Below are positions 56,905 to 64,000 of a stretch of 64,000 bases of DNA, one piece after another; positions within the stretch are counted from its first letter, which is position 1, and every line of letters starts with the position of its first letter. Origin of the DNA: a virus. Both the position numbers and the translations under genes were made by a program. The DNA lies in the IMG/VR virus record IMGVR_UViG_3300032088_002153, positions 17,906 through 81,905 of that record, one strand, 5' to 3'. Below the pieces are notes generated by a model, which was given only the letters and a program-made list of their open reading frames with translations, was not told the origin of the DNA and ran no database searches.

Positions 56905-57259
56905 TATTATAGAATTTCCAAAGGACAAGCAAAATAGTCCGCCGCAGTCCCAAGAAGAAGTTGCTGAAAAGCTGCTTGAATTTAAATTAGGACACGCGGA
57001 CCAAATTTCAGAAGCACTTTGGCAATATGTATTAACAGAGCTCATTAGAGCTGGATGTATCTTTACCTCAGAAGGACCTGCAGAGACAAATAAACATTTT
57101 CCTGCAATGGTTTTAGTATTAGAGGCAATTAAATCACTTCACCTGTCAACGTACGGGATACATCACCCTTTACAAGACTTCGCTGGAGATTCAATTAATA
57201 TTGATGATTATAGGGAAGAACAAGAAATAACCGTTGACATTGATGAAGATATAGATTAG
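56897..57259 (+). CDS. Conserved hypothetical protein (120 aa)
   Basis: This acidic helical protein (EEVAEKLLEFKLGHADQIS, LVLEAIKSLHLSTYGIHHP) has a very acidic end that also encodes the promoter at 57234. Similar genes precede RNase H in marine T4-like phages. Confidence 0.65.
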   Translation: MADIIEFPKDKQNSPPQSQEEVAEKLLEFKLGHADQISEALWQYVLTELIRAGCIFTSEGPAETNKHFPAMVLVLEAIKSLHLSTYGIHHPLQDFAGDSINIDDYREEQEITVDIDEDID

Positions 57260-57262
57260 AAT
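57234..57262 (+). promoter_or_regulatory. Sigma70-type promoter for RNase H, inside coding sequence
   Basis: TTGACA (57234-57239), a 17-nt spacer and TAGAAT (57257-57262), located in the last codons of the previous gene. The next ATG is 37 bases downstream. Confidence 0.65.
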
Positions 57263-57298
57263 GGATCTATAAATTAAACTATAACATGAGAAAACAAA

Positions 57299-58159
57299 AT
57301 GGCTATACTAGTAGACTATAATCAGGTTATCTTAGCCTCGCTGTTCGCGAGTATCGGTAACCACCACAACATTGACATTGACGAGAATATCATTCGTCAT
57401 ATGTTTTTAAATTCAATACGACACAACCGTAAAAAGTTCCATAAAGACTTTGGTGAAATCGTAATTTGTGCTGATGGTAAAAATACATGGCGCAGAGAAG
57501 CATATCCTTATTATAAAGGTAACCGTAAAAAATCACGCGATGAGTCTGATTTAGATTGGAATAACCTTTTTAGTATTATGAATACTATTCGTGATGAACT
57601 CAAAGAATACTTTCCTTATAAAGTAATTCATATTGACCATTGTGAAGCCGATGATATTATCGGTACTATTATTCATGACAATGGAACAGAATTGAATATG
57701 GGGTCAGAACCTTACTTGGTTCTATCAGCTGATAAAGATTTCATTCAGCTTCAGACATACGCCAATGTTCAGCAATTTGATCCAATTCGCAAACGTTGGA
57801 TTAAAAACGATAACCCATCTATGTACCTTGAAGAACATATTCTAAAAGGCGATACTGGTGATGGTGTACCAAATATCTTATCACCAGATAACTGTTTGGC
57901 AATTGGTCAACGGCAAAAGCCAATGACTCAAAAACGTCTTGCTCAATATAGAGGTGGCACAGAAGAAATGGATGAGGAAACTCTACGTCGTTTTCATAGA
58001 AATAAAATGATGATTGACCTTACTCAAATTCCTCAGAAACTCCAAGAGCAAATTCGTGCAGAATATAACCAAGAGAAAGATGTTGGACGGTCTCAACTGT
58101 TTAACTTCTTTGTTCAGAAAAAACTTAAAAACTTAGTTTCAGATATACAGGATTTCTAA
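57299..58159 (+). CDS. rnh: RNase H / 5'-3' exonuclease (T4 rnh-like)
   Basis: This FEN1/5'-nuclease-family protein of 286 residues removes RNA primers. Visible metal-site segments are ILVDYNQVI, VICADGKNTWRREAYPYYKG, HCEADDIIG and VLSADKDFIQL, followed by GDTGDGVPNI of the H3TH region. The length and order fit T4 RNase H. Confidence 0.9.
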   Translation: MAILVDYNQVILASLFASIGNHHNIDIDENIIRHMFLNSIRHNRKKFHKDFGEIVICADGKNTWRREAYPYYKGNRKKSRDESDLDWNNLFSIMNTIRDELKEYFPYKVIHIDHCEADDIIGTIIHDNGTELNMGSEPYLVLSADKDFIQLQTYANVQQFDPIRKRWIKNDNPSMYLEEHILKGDTGDGVPNILSPDNCLAIGQRQKPMTQKRLAQYRGGTEEMDEETLRRFHRNKMMIDLTQIPQKLQEQIRAEYNQEKDVGRSQLFNFFVQKKLKNLVSDIQDF

Positions 58160-58587
58160 TGGCAATACGTAGATCAATTTCAGAAATAATTAACCACTGC
58201 TCTACTATTAAAAGTAAGAGTGACAAAGTTGCGTGGCTGCAGGAAAACACCTCCCAACCATTGCAAGTTGTGTTAAAAAATATATATGATAGTAGAGTTG
58301 AATTTTTAATACCTGATACAGCCCCTCCTTGGACTCCTAATGAGTTTGAGGATGAGGCAAAATCATTACTATTCAGAGAAGCTCGAAGACTCAATATTTT
58401 TATTAAAGGTGGAGGATATGATAATTTAAACAAAATTAAACGAGAGACACTGTTCATTAGTTTACTTGAGGATTTAGACAATGATGATGCTAAATTATTA
58501 GCTAACCATATGATTTCTCAAAAACCAGTTAAAGGTTTGACTAAAGCAGTCGTTAACGAAGCATTTCCAAATTTAATAGAAGAATAA
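58159..58587 (+). CDS. DUF6433-like phage protein
   Basis: The 142-residue helical protein begins RRSISEIINHCSTIKSKSDK and has the phrase NIFIKGGGYDNLNKIKRE. A family of this kind follows RNase H in marine T4-like phages; the family name is from memory. It shares 1 nt with the RNase H stop. Confidence 0.65.
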   Translation: MAIRRSISEIINHCSTIKSKSDKVAWLQENTSQPLQVVLKNIYDSRVEFLIPDTAPPWTPNEFEDEAKSLLFREARRLNIFIKGGGYDNLNKIKRETLFISLLEDLDNDDAKLLANHMISQKPVKGLTKAVVNEAFPNLIEE

Positions 58588-58592
58588 GATTT

Positions 58593-58766
58593 ATGGCCAA
58601 AACATTTAGAAAATTCCGTGAAGATTACGATGATTGGGACGAGGTAGGCGATGACGATGTATCGTTGAAAGAACAACGCCTTAAAAATCGCAGAGATCGT
58701 AAGCGAAACAAAAGAGAAGAAAAGAATAAAACTTTTGATGAAAAAGTTGATATGAAACGAAAATAA
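58593..58766 (+). CDS. Small highly charged protein (57 aa)
   Basis: The acidic N-terminal half (EDYDDWDEVGDDDVS) and the basic C-terminal half (RLKNRRDRKRNKREEK) make a bipolar protein that could bind DNA or polymerase. It ends 3 nt before a sigma70-type promoter. Confidence 0.6.
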   Translation: MAKTFRKFREDYDDWDEVGDDDVSLKEQRLKNRRDRKRNKREEKNKTFDEKVDMKRK

Positions 58767-58769
58767 CTA

Positions 58770-58798
58770 TTGACATTTGAGTTCTAATAGTGTATATT
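58770..58798 (+). promoter_or_regulatory. Sigma70-type promoter
   Basis: TTGACA (58770-58775), a 17-nt spacer and TATATT (58793-58798), with the shared CTATTGACATT start. Confidence 0.78.
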
Positions 58799-58832
58799 GA
58801 TTCTATAAGGTAAACAAAAAGGAATCAATACT

Positions 58833-59207
58833 ATGGGTACTTCATCAATGATCGGTTATATTAAAGAAGACGGTACAGTTGCTACTACATATTGTCACTA
58901 TGATGGTTATGTAGAGTATAATGGCCGTCTTCTTTTAGATTCATTTAACACTCCAGAAAAAGCAAAAGAAGTTGCCGAAACAGGTTACCTTTCTGGTCTA
59001 AAAGCTGACTTAGAAATGTCTAAATCAGAGTCTGTTCACAAAGAAGAACCTTCAGTATATCTTACACCAAAATTGTTCATAGATAATGGCGACATAACAC
59101 ATGGCGCTCAGTATCTTTACCTTTACGATGGTGAAGATTGGTTGATTACTTCAACTGAAAATCTTGAAAACCGTAAGTGGTCATTAGTAGAAGATAAATT
59201 AAATTAA
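58833..59207 (+). CDS. Early hypothetical protein (124 aa)
   Basis: The single gene of a short transcription unit with its own promoter. The product (MIGYIKEDGTVATTYCHYDG, then YVEYNGRLLLDSF) resembles small phage proteins that read like a beta-sheet sensor fold. The function is unknown. Confidence 0.6.
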   Translation: MGTSSMIGYIKEDGTVATTYCHYDGYVEYNGRLLLDSFNTPEKAKEVAETGYLSGLKADLEMSKSESVHKEEPSVYLTPKLFIDNGDITHGAQYLYLYDGEDWLITSTENLENRKWSLVEDKLN

Positions 59208-59229
59208 ATGAAATTAACTATTGACATTC
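59206..59229 (+). repeat. 24-bp promoter-module repeat, copy 3
   Basis: Identical to the copies at 51960 and 52591; again directly at the end of a gene. Confidence 0.8.
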
Positions 59230-59249
59230 TCAATAGAATCAGTTATATT
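59221..59249 (+). promoter_or_regulatory. Sigma70-type promoter, repeated module
   Basis: TTGACA (59221-59226), a 17-nt spacer and TATATT (59244-59249). The 15 bases ending in the -10 box (AGAATCAGTTATATT) are the same as in the promoter at 45444. Confidence 0.8.
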
Positions 59250-59284
59250 GTATATATCAAATGAAAACAAATAGGAAAAATAAA

Positions 59285-59644
59285 ATGACAAAGACAATCA
59301 CAAAATTCGACAAACCAACACTTCGCAATCTTCGTGTTGAAATGCAAGCATTGCTTGAGGCATATGGAGTTGAAACTAATTTGGAGATTTCTGTAGGAAA
59401 CATGAGTTACTCAGATGCTGAAGTCAATATTAAAATCCAAGCAAAAGTAAAAGGTGCAGTTACTATGACTGACCGAATTCTTCAAATGGAAGTTGATCGT
59501 CTTGGTCTAAAAATGGTAAACTTTGCAGGTGATAAACTTGTATCGTATAAAACACGAGCTCAAAAATACTCATTTGTATATGAGTCTCACGGAAAATTGT
59601 ATAAGACTGATGAGCGTGGTGTAAAAGCACGTTTCGCAGCTTAA
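59285..59644 (+). CDS. Hypothetical protein (119 aa)
   Basis: The ATG at 59285 follows AGGAAAAA; an ATG at 59261 would add eight basic residues. The product (VEMQALLEAYGVETNLEIS, TRAQKYSFVYESHGKLYK) is similar in style to small conserved T4-like marine phage proteins. The function is unknown. Confidence 0.6.
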   Translation: MTKTITKFDKPTLRNLRVEMQALLEAYGVETNLEISVGNMSYSDAEVNIKIQAKVKGAVTMTDRILQMEVDRLGLKMVNFAGDKLVSYKTRAQKYSFVYESHGKLYKTDERGVKARFAA

Positions 59645-59662
59645 GTTAAGAAAGAATATAAT

Positions 59663-60241
59663 ATGAAATTAAACGAAAAACTAATACTCGTTGATTGTGA
59701 TGGGGTACTGCTTGATTGGCAGTACTCCTTCTATAAATGGATGGCTGAACGTGGTCATAATCCAGTTGCCGATGGTGTTTATGACATGGGTAAAGTCTTT
59801 GATATGTCATATGACGAAGCCAAAAAAATGTGTGAATATTTTAATTGTTCGGCTGCCATTGGTTGGTTAACACCTTTCCGAGATGCAGTGAAATATGTAC
59901 GAAAGTTACATGAAGATCATGGCTTCGTATTTCATTGTATTACATCTCTGTCTACAGATAAATATGCTGGTAAACTACGGACTAAAAACCTTGAAGCAAT
60001 CTTTGGTAAAAAGGTTTTTGAAGAAGTGATTTGCTTAGAATGTGGCGGTGACAAAGATGAAGCTTTAGAACCATACCGTGATAGCGGATGTTTCTGGGTA
60101 GAAGATAAGGAAGAGAATGCAGACCTTGGTCTAAAACTCGGCTTAAACTCTCTATTAATCCAACACGAACATAATAAAGATTATCGTGGAAATGCAATTA
60201 AAGTTGCAAATTGGCGTGAAATTTACGAACTGATATTATAA
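59663..60241 (+). CDS. HAD-superfamily phosphatase / 5'(3')-nucleotidase-like
   Basis: The HAD motif LVDCDGVLLDW (catalytic Asp pair) is at the start, VFHCITSLSTD supplies motif II, and the late FWVEDKEENADLG motif IV. It is 192 residues. T4-like phages carry such enzymes for nucleotide dephosphorylation. Confidence 0.78.
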   Translation: MKLNEKLILVDCDGVLLDWQYSFYKWMAERGHNPVADGVYDMGKVFDMSYDEAKKMCEYFNCSAAIGWLTPFRDAVKYVRKLHEDHGFVFHCITSLSTDKYAGKLRTKNLEAIFGKKVFEEVICLECGGDKDEALEPYRDSGCFWVEDKEENADLGLKLGLNSLLIQHEHNKDYRGNAIKVANWREIYELIL

Positions 60242-60244
60242 ATA
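60237..60244 (+). promoter_or_regulatory. Late promoter TATAAATA
   Basis: A perfect box overlapping the stop of the HAD gene, 22 bases before the next start. Confidence 0.6.
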
Positions 60245-60265
60245 GAACCATGGAAGGAAGTTTAA

Positions 60266-60502
60266 TTGCCCAGTTACACTTTTAAGAATATTGAAACAGA
60301 TGAAATTTTTGACTCGATCATGTCAATGGCCGAGAGGGAAACTTTCCTTACAGACAATCCAAACATAACACAATTAGTTGGAAGGCCACCGTCAATCGGT
60401 GACCCTATTCGTTTAGGCATTAAAAAGCCAGATGACGGATTTCGTGATGTACTAAGAAATGTTCAACATCATCACAAAAAGGATAACATCAATACTTGGT
60501 AG
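60266..60502 (+). CDS. Small conserved protein before PhoH (78 aa)
   Basis: The TTG start follows GGAAGGAAG. The product PSYTFKNIETDEIFDSIMSM, then GDPIRLGIKKPDDGFRDVL is a pattern that I associate with the gene next to phoH in marine T4-like phages. It resembles the start of FmdB-type zinc ribbons but lacks the Cys residues. Confidence 0.65.
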   Translation: MPSYTFKNIETDEIFDSIMSMAERETFLTDNPNITQLVGRPPSIGDPIRLGIKKPDDGFRDVLRNVQHHHKKDNINTW

Positions 60503-60520
60503 TATCCACAAGGAGGTTTC

Positions 60521-61273
60521 ATGGCAAAACAGCGAAGACTATCCCGCAAGGAAAAACGCAGAATAGAAAGAGATCAAGATCATATGATGGGTATTTTAAA
60601 CACTAAGTTTTCAATGCGCAAAATAAGACCACTCACGCCCTCACAGGCAGATTTATTCGAGTCGTACAACGAAGGATATAATTTAGCAGCCATCGGAACA
60701 GCAGGTACAGGAAAAACAATGTGTGCTACATACTTAGCACTCAATGATGTACTACAGAAAGGAGAGTATGAAAAAGTCGTCATAATTAGATCTGCAGTTC
60801 AGACTAGGGAGCAAGGTTTTATGCCGGGCACTCAGGCACAAAAAGAAGCGGTATTTGAAGCACCATATTTAGATATCGTAAACGATCTATTCGATAGAAA
60901 AGATGCATATAATCTAATGAAGTCAAAAGGAATGATTGAGTTTAAAACTTCATCATTTGTCAGAGGATTAACTTTTGATAACGCAATCATAATCGTAGAC
61001 GAATGTCAGTCAATGACTTATCACGAACTTGATAGTATTATCACAAGGGTCGGAGAATCATCAAAAATTGTATTTTGTGGAGACACAAAGCAGGATGATC
61101 TGGCAACATCTAGAAATCGCGCAGACATTACAGGACTACACGATTTCCTAAAAGTCTTATACGCAATACCATCGTTTGACGTAGTAAGATTTGGGATTAA
61201 TGACATTGTTCGCTCCGGATTAGTAAAGGAGTACATTATGGCGAAAGAACAAATACTCGAAGATGTGGCATAA
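60521..61273 (+). CDS. phoH: PhoH-like ATPase
   Basis: The P-loop GTAGTGKTMCATYLA and Walker B IIIVDECQSMTYHELD are present in a 250-residue protein with RSAVQTREQGFMPGTQAQK. PhoH-like proteins are RNA-helicase-related ATPases very common in marine phages. AGGAGG is the ribosome site. A terminator follows. Confidence 0.92.
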   Translation: MAKQRRLSRKEKRRIERDQDHMMGILNTKFSMRKIRPLTPSQADLFESYNEGYNLAAIGTAGTGKTMCATYLALNDVLQKGEYEKVVIIRSAVQTREQGFMPGTQAQKEAVFEAPYLDIVNDLFDRKDAYNLMKSKGMIEFKTSSFVRGLTFDNAIIIVDECQSMTYHELDSIITRVGESSKIVFCGDTKQDDLATSRNRADITGLHDFLKVLYAIPSFDVVRFGINDIVRSGLVKEYIMAKEQILEDVA

Positions 61274-61278
61274 GTATG

Positions 61279-61286
61279 TATAAATA
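61279..61286 (+). promoter_or_regulatory. Late promoter TATAAATA for the PAAR-fibre unit
   Basis: A perfect box between phoH and the terminator-like hairpin; initiation near 61292 puts the hairpin at the RNA 5' end. Confidence 0.7.
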
Positions 61287-61296
61287 AACTAAATAG

Positions 61297-61326
61297 AATG
61301 CCTTGGATTAGTTCTGAGGCATTTTT
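61297..61326 (+). terminator. Rho-independent terminator after phoH
   Basis: AATGCCT (61297-61303) pairs with AGGCATT (61317-61323), followed by T residues. It overlaps the 5' leader of the late PAAR transcript. Confidence 0.75.
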
Positions 61327-61343
61327 AGTAAAAGGATAACATA

Positions 61344-61652
61344 ATGCCATTAGTCACAACAGATGCTTATACGCATATTGGACATGCTTGTAACGGTCCA
61401 CCTCCGGGCCACCCAAAACCTTTTCATAAAACAAATTATGTCGCTTCACAAAATAAAGCTACTTGTGGAGGAAGACCGGTAATACGTCAAGGTGATGCAA
61501 CACGATGTGGAGATCCTGTAGCTTCCTTTTCAAGCAAAGTTAAAGTTGCTGGCAAAGGTGTACATCGTTTAGGTGATGCAACTTCTGGACATGCATGTCA
61601 TTTCGTGGCTAACGCATCGGCAGGTGGACACCCTAAAGTAAACGCGGGATAA
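61344..61652 (+). CDS. PAAR-motif tail-spike tip protein (gp5.4-like)
   Basis: PAAR proteins cap the puncturing spike of contractile tails with a metal-stabilised beta point. The 102-residue protein has Gly/His/Cys-rich repeats (PPPGHPKPFH, IRQGDATRCGDPVASFSS, HRLGDATSGHACHFV) with the His and Cys ligands of the tip. It is first in the late unit that leads into the fibre genes. Confidence 0.85.
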   Translation: MPLVTTDAYTHIGHACNGPPPGHPKPFHKTNYVASQNKATCGGRPVIRQGDATRCGDPVASFSSKVKVAGKGVHRLGDATSGHACHFVANASAGGHPKVNAG

Positions 61653-61656
61653 GGAT

Positions 61657-62085
61657 ATGATTAACGGTAAAGTATCTGGATTCGTAAATTTTACGAGATC
61701 AAATCCGGATTACTTCGCATTATTAACGGCATTAGCTGCCGAAACTGATCCTATACTTAGGGCAGAAATTGAAGCTAAAATTGTATTTACATCTCCTTTA
61801 TCCAGAGATGAACAAGAATTATTTGAATATGCGCATTTTGATTATATAGAAGATAACCCAGGGTACGTAAGCGCAGAAGCAGCTTTACCTTATGTTGCAG
61901 TGAATTATGTGGCAAATGGATATATTAGTAGTACAGCCTTGGCTGCGGCAGTGCCATATGTTTTAGAAAATTACGTGATAGATGGTTATATAAATATAGA
62001 GAACAACGGAGTTAGTATCAGCAATGAAAGCGGTTGGACTGCTTACGTAGGTGAATACTACAGTCAAGACGGGGAAATAACATAA
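61657..62085 (+). CDS. Tail-associated hypothetical protein
   Basis: The 142-residue acidic protein has two approximate repeats (ALPYVAVNYVANGYISSTA and AVPYVLENYVIDGYIN). It stands between PAAR and the collagen-like fibre and shares 1 nt with the fibre start. It is likely a structural tail or fibre-attachment protein. Confidence 0.65.
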   Translation: MINGKVSGFVNFTRSNPDYFALLTALAAETDPILRAEIEAKIVFTSPLSRDEQELFEYAHFDYIEDNPGYVSAEAALPYVAVNYVANGYISSTALAAAVPYVLENYVIDGYINIENNGVSISNESGWTAYVGEYYSQDGEIT

Positions 62086-64000
62086 TGGCAATTACTAAAC
62101 GCAGCGATAAGGGTAGTGCTTTAACATATAACGAAATGGACGATAACTTTGATGCTATCGCTCCACGTACAAGCGAAACTGGTGCAATTCAAATTCCCGC
62201 TGGTACAACCGGTGAAAGACCAACAGGTCAAGAAGGTCATTTACGTTTTAATACCGCATCTAAACAATTTGAAGGATTTCAAGGAACAACTTGGTCAAGC
62301 ATTGGCGGTGCTGGTGGCGGTGGCGGTGGAAGCCCAGGGATCCAAGGTGTACAAGGTACTGACGGAAACGCTGGTCCTGCAGGTAATCCCGGTTTGCAAG
62401 GTTCAACTGGAGACCCAGGGCTTGAAGGAGATCCGGGTCCGCAGGGTATTACTGGTTCAACAGGTGACGAAGGACAACAAGGTGACCCAGGGATCCAAGG
62501 TCCAGCTGGTTCTGTCCAAGGTTTACAAGGTACTTCCGGATTTCAAGGTACTACTGGTTTAGGTATTCAAGGTACTACCGGTTCAGGCTCTGATGGAGAC
62601 CCAGGTGCTCAAGGTATTCAGGGTGCTGCTGGATCTACACAAGGTGTTCAAGGTTTAAGAGGTCCAGACGGTTCTGATGGATTTGGTAACCAAGGTACGA
62701 CTGGTGCTCAGGGACCAGCAGGATCTATTCAAGGTTTACAAGGTACGATTGGTCCAGCAGGATTTGGCGCACAAGGTATTCAGGGTATCCAAGGTATTGA
62801 AGGTGAAGTAGGCGAAGATGGTCCTGCAGGTTTGCAAGGTGCTGATGGAGCAGGTGCTCAAGGTACTGATGGCTTCCAAGGTTTTCAAGGTACTGATGGC
62901 TTTCAAGGTAACGATGGTTTTGGGCTGCAAGGTTTACAAGGTCAACTCGGTAACGATGGACCACAAGGTGTACAAGGCGATTTAGGTTTACAAGGTCAAA
63001 CAGGTACAGGCGCCGATGGTGTTCAAGGTCCTATTGGTGTGCAAGGTTTTGCTGGAGATGTTCAAGGTGTGCAAGGTTCAACTGGTGCAGGTCAACAAGG
63101 TACACAAGGTATTCTTGGTCCTATTGGTATTCAAGGAAACTTTGGTCCATCGCTTCAAGGTATTCAAGGTCAAGCTGGTTCAACACAAGGTTTTACAGGA
63201 ACAATAGGTCCTGATGGTATTCAAGGTATTCAAGGTACACAAGGTTTATCATTACAAGGTGAGCAAGGTTTGCAGGGTCAACCCGGAACTGATGCAGCTG
63301 GTTTCCAAGGTACTCAAGGTCTATTAGGTAATCAAGGTACACAAGGTTCTCAAGGACCAACTGCATTCCAAGGTATTCAAGGATTTGGTGGACCGGGTGC
63401 GGTTGGTGTACAAGGTGTCCAAGGTAACCAAGGTTTTGTTGGTGAACAAGGTGACGACGGCGGAGCAGGACCTATAGGCCCACAAGGTGTCCAAGGTGTA
63501 AGAGGACCAATCGGTGATACTGGTGATGCAGGTTCAGACGGTGCAGGTGGTTTACAAGGTCTCCAAGGTACAGACGGAACTCTTAGTAATATAGTAGATG
63601 ATACATCACCACAGCTTGGTGGTAACTTAGATATTAACTCAAAGAAATTCCTTAATGTAAACCCAATTAGTTTTGTTGAAGATGTTGCTAACCCATTAGA
63701 TATTTCTACTGATGCAAATATTCAAATTAACCTTGAAGCTACAGATGGTTCTGCATATCAAACTAGGGCAACTATGTATTCTCAAAACAACTTACTGAGA
63801 ATTACATCGCACGATAGAACTAATAACCCTGCACAAAATTATCAGCAATTAGCAATCAGACCAATTCTTAATAGTAGCACTTTACAATTATCAAGTGTTG
63901 TGGCTGGTGCAGCAACAAACTATGAAGTTACTACTGAATATAACGCAATGACTCATATTGCGCAAAACATGGAATACCTAAGTAATCCAGTAAGATTTAA
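62085..64000 (+). CDS. Collagen-like tail fibre protein (3' end outside window)
   Basis: The ATG at 62085 overlaps the previous stop (TAATG) and the frame stays open to the window end (at least 638 residues). The N terminus (KRSDKGSALTYNEMDDNFDA) is the attachment pattern of phage fibre proteins. From about residue 80 to 500 it is G-x-y collagen repeat with very frequent G-I/V/F/L-Q, expected to form a trimeric rod. A beta-rich distal domain starts near DDTSPQLGGNLDINS. It probably binds the host receptor. Confidence 0.9.
   Translation, partial: MAITKRSDKGSALTYNEMDDNFDAIAPRTSETGAIQIPAGTTGERPTGQEGHLRFNTASKQFEGFQGTTWSSIGGAGGGGGGSPGIQGVQGTDGNAGPAGNPGLQGSTGDPGLEGDPGPQGITGSTGDEGQQGDPGIQGPAGSVQGLQGTSGFQGTTGLGIQGTTGSGSDGDPGAQGIQGAAGSTQGVQGLRGPDGSDGFGNQGTTGAQGPAGSIQGLQGTIGPAGFGAQGIQGIQGIEGEVGEDGPAGLQGADGAGAQGTDGFQGFQGTDGFQGNDGFGLQGLQGQLGNDGPQGVQGDLGLQGQTGTGADGVQGPIGVQGFAGDVQGVQGSTGAGQQGTQGILGPIGIQGNFGPSLQGIQGQAGSTQGFTGTIGPDGIQGIQGTQGLSLQGEQGLQGQPGTDAAGFQGTQGLLGNQGTQGSQGPTAFQGIQGFGGPGAVGVQGVQGNQGFVGEQGDDGGAGPIGPQGVQGVRGPIGDTGDAGSDGAGGLQGLQGTDGTLSNIVDDTSPQLGGNLDINSKKFLNVNPISFVEDVANPLDISTDANIQINLEATDGSAYQTRATMYSQNNLLRITSHDRTNNPAQNYQQLAIRPILNSSTLQLSSVVAGAATNYEVTTEYNAMTHIAQNMEYLSNPVRF
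62328..63580 (+). repeat. Collagen-like G-x-y coding repeat
   Basis: A degenerate 9-18-bp repeat dominated by GGTxxxCAAGGT units codes for G-x-Q-G triplets. It is a natural site for slippage and recombination, so fibre length may vary between relatives. Confidence 0.85.

Noticed and set aside
62149-63207. Open frames on both strands inside the fibre gene (for example 62149-62562 +, 62725-62964 -)
   Set aside because: They are Leu/Val/Gln-rich translations of the collagen repeat in other frames, with no ribosome sites.
1-64000. tRNA genes and CRISPR arrays
   Set aside because: I saw no cloverleaf-type acceptor/T-arm combination other than the tmRNA and no regularly spaced direct repeats with spacers; a tRNAscan run could still find a divergent tRNA.
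1-64000. Integrase, attachment sites or insertion sequences
   Set aside because: No recombinase or transposase motif and no terminal repeats were seen; the genome style is that of a lytic phage.

Overview
The window is 64 kb of a T4-like (Straboviridae-related) marine myovirus genome. It is AT-rich and densely packed: stop and start codons mostly touch or overlap, and all genes run on the + strand except one block at 1490-7774. T4-type markers are a gp33/gp59/gp32/UvsX/gp41 replication-recombination block, gp61 primase, RNase H, dNMP kinase, ThyX, an NrdA/NrdB pair, PhoH, a gp67-like core protein, a PAAR tip protein, and repeated TATAAATA late promoters. Three independent features point to an alphaproteobacterial host: a circularly permuted two-piece tmRNA gene, a Shemin-pathway 5-aminolevulinate synthase, and DUF1127-type small proteins.

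Layout. 1-1518: end of a tandem-domain glycosyltransferase. 7774-1490 (minus): a late-promoter operon with a fatty-acid desaturase, seven or eight 2OG-Fe(II)-oxygenase-like proteins, an acetyltransferase-like protein and an SGNH-like protein. 7787-8274: divergent control region with consensus promoters and the permuted tmRNA. 8275-10959: porin, heme oxygenase, a small basic protein, a ferredoxin-dependent bilin reductase and a zinc-ribbon protein. 10952-15735: replication and late-transcription genes. 15781-19386: two proteins with N-terminal capsid-targeting signals, then virion proteins. 19516-21174: a cassette of very small genes, mostly membrane or periplasmic, including an ATP synthase c-subunit homologue and a pseudoazurin. 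21249-23816: methyltransferase, two glycosyltransferases and a sulfotransferase. 23848-31701: cytidylyltransferase fusion, then a run of proteins whose first ten residues match the T4 internal-protein capsid-targeting sequence, one of them a (p)ppGpp-hydrolase-like HD protein. 31702-34258: endolysin, core scaffold, embedded spanin pair. 34350-41981: primase, ThyX, NrdB with an ATP cone, NrdA, 5-aminolevulinate synthase, DUF454, second porin. 42064-51945: glycan/nucleotide-sugar genes, a SleB-like hydrolase and glutaredoxin. 52031-60502: small early genes under repeated promoter modules, dNMP kinase, GT4, RNase H. 60521-64000: PhoH, PAAR, and a collagen-like fibre that runs off the window.

How it fits together. 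Host-type promoters (TTGACA, 16-17 nt spacing, TATAAT-like) drive replication, nucleotide and small early genes; TATAAATA boxes drive virion, glycan, payload and oxygenase genes. The tetrapyrrole genes (ALA synthase, heme oxygenase, bilin reductase) imply the phage pushes the host towards a linear tetrapyrrole pigment. The c-subunit and pseudoazurin imply it also touches respiratory energy conservation. The capsid-targeted set looks like a cargo delivered with the DNA. All functions are read from sequence by eye; no database search was run.
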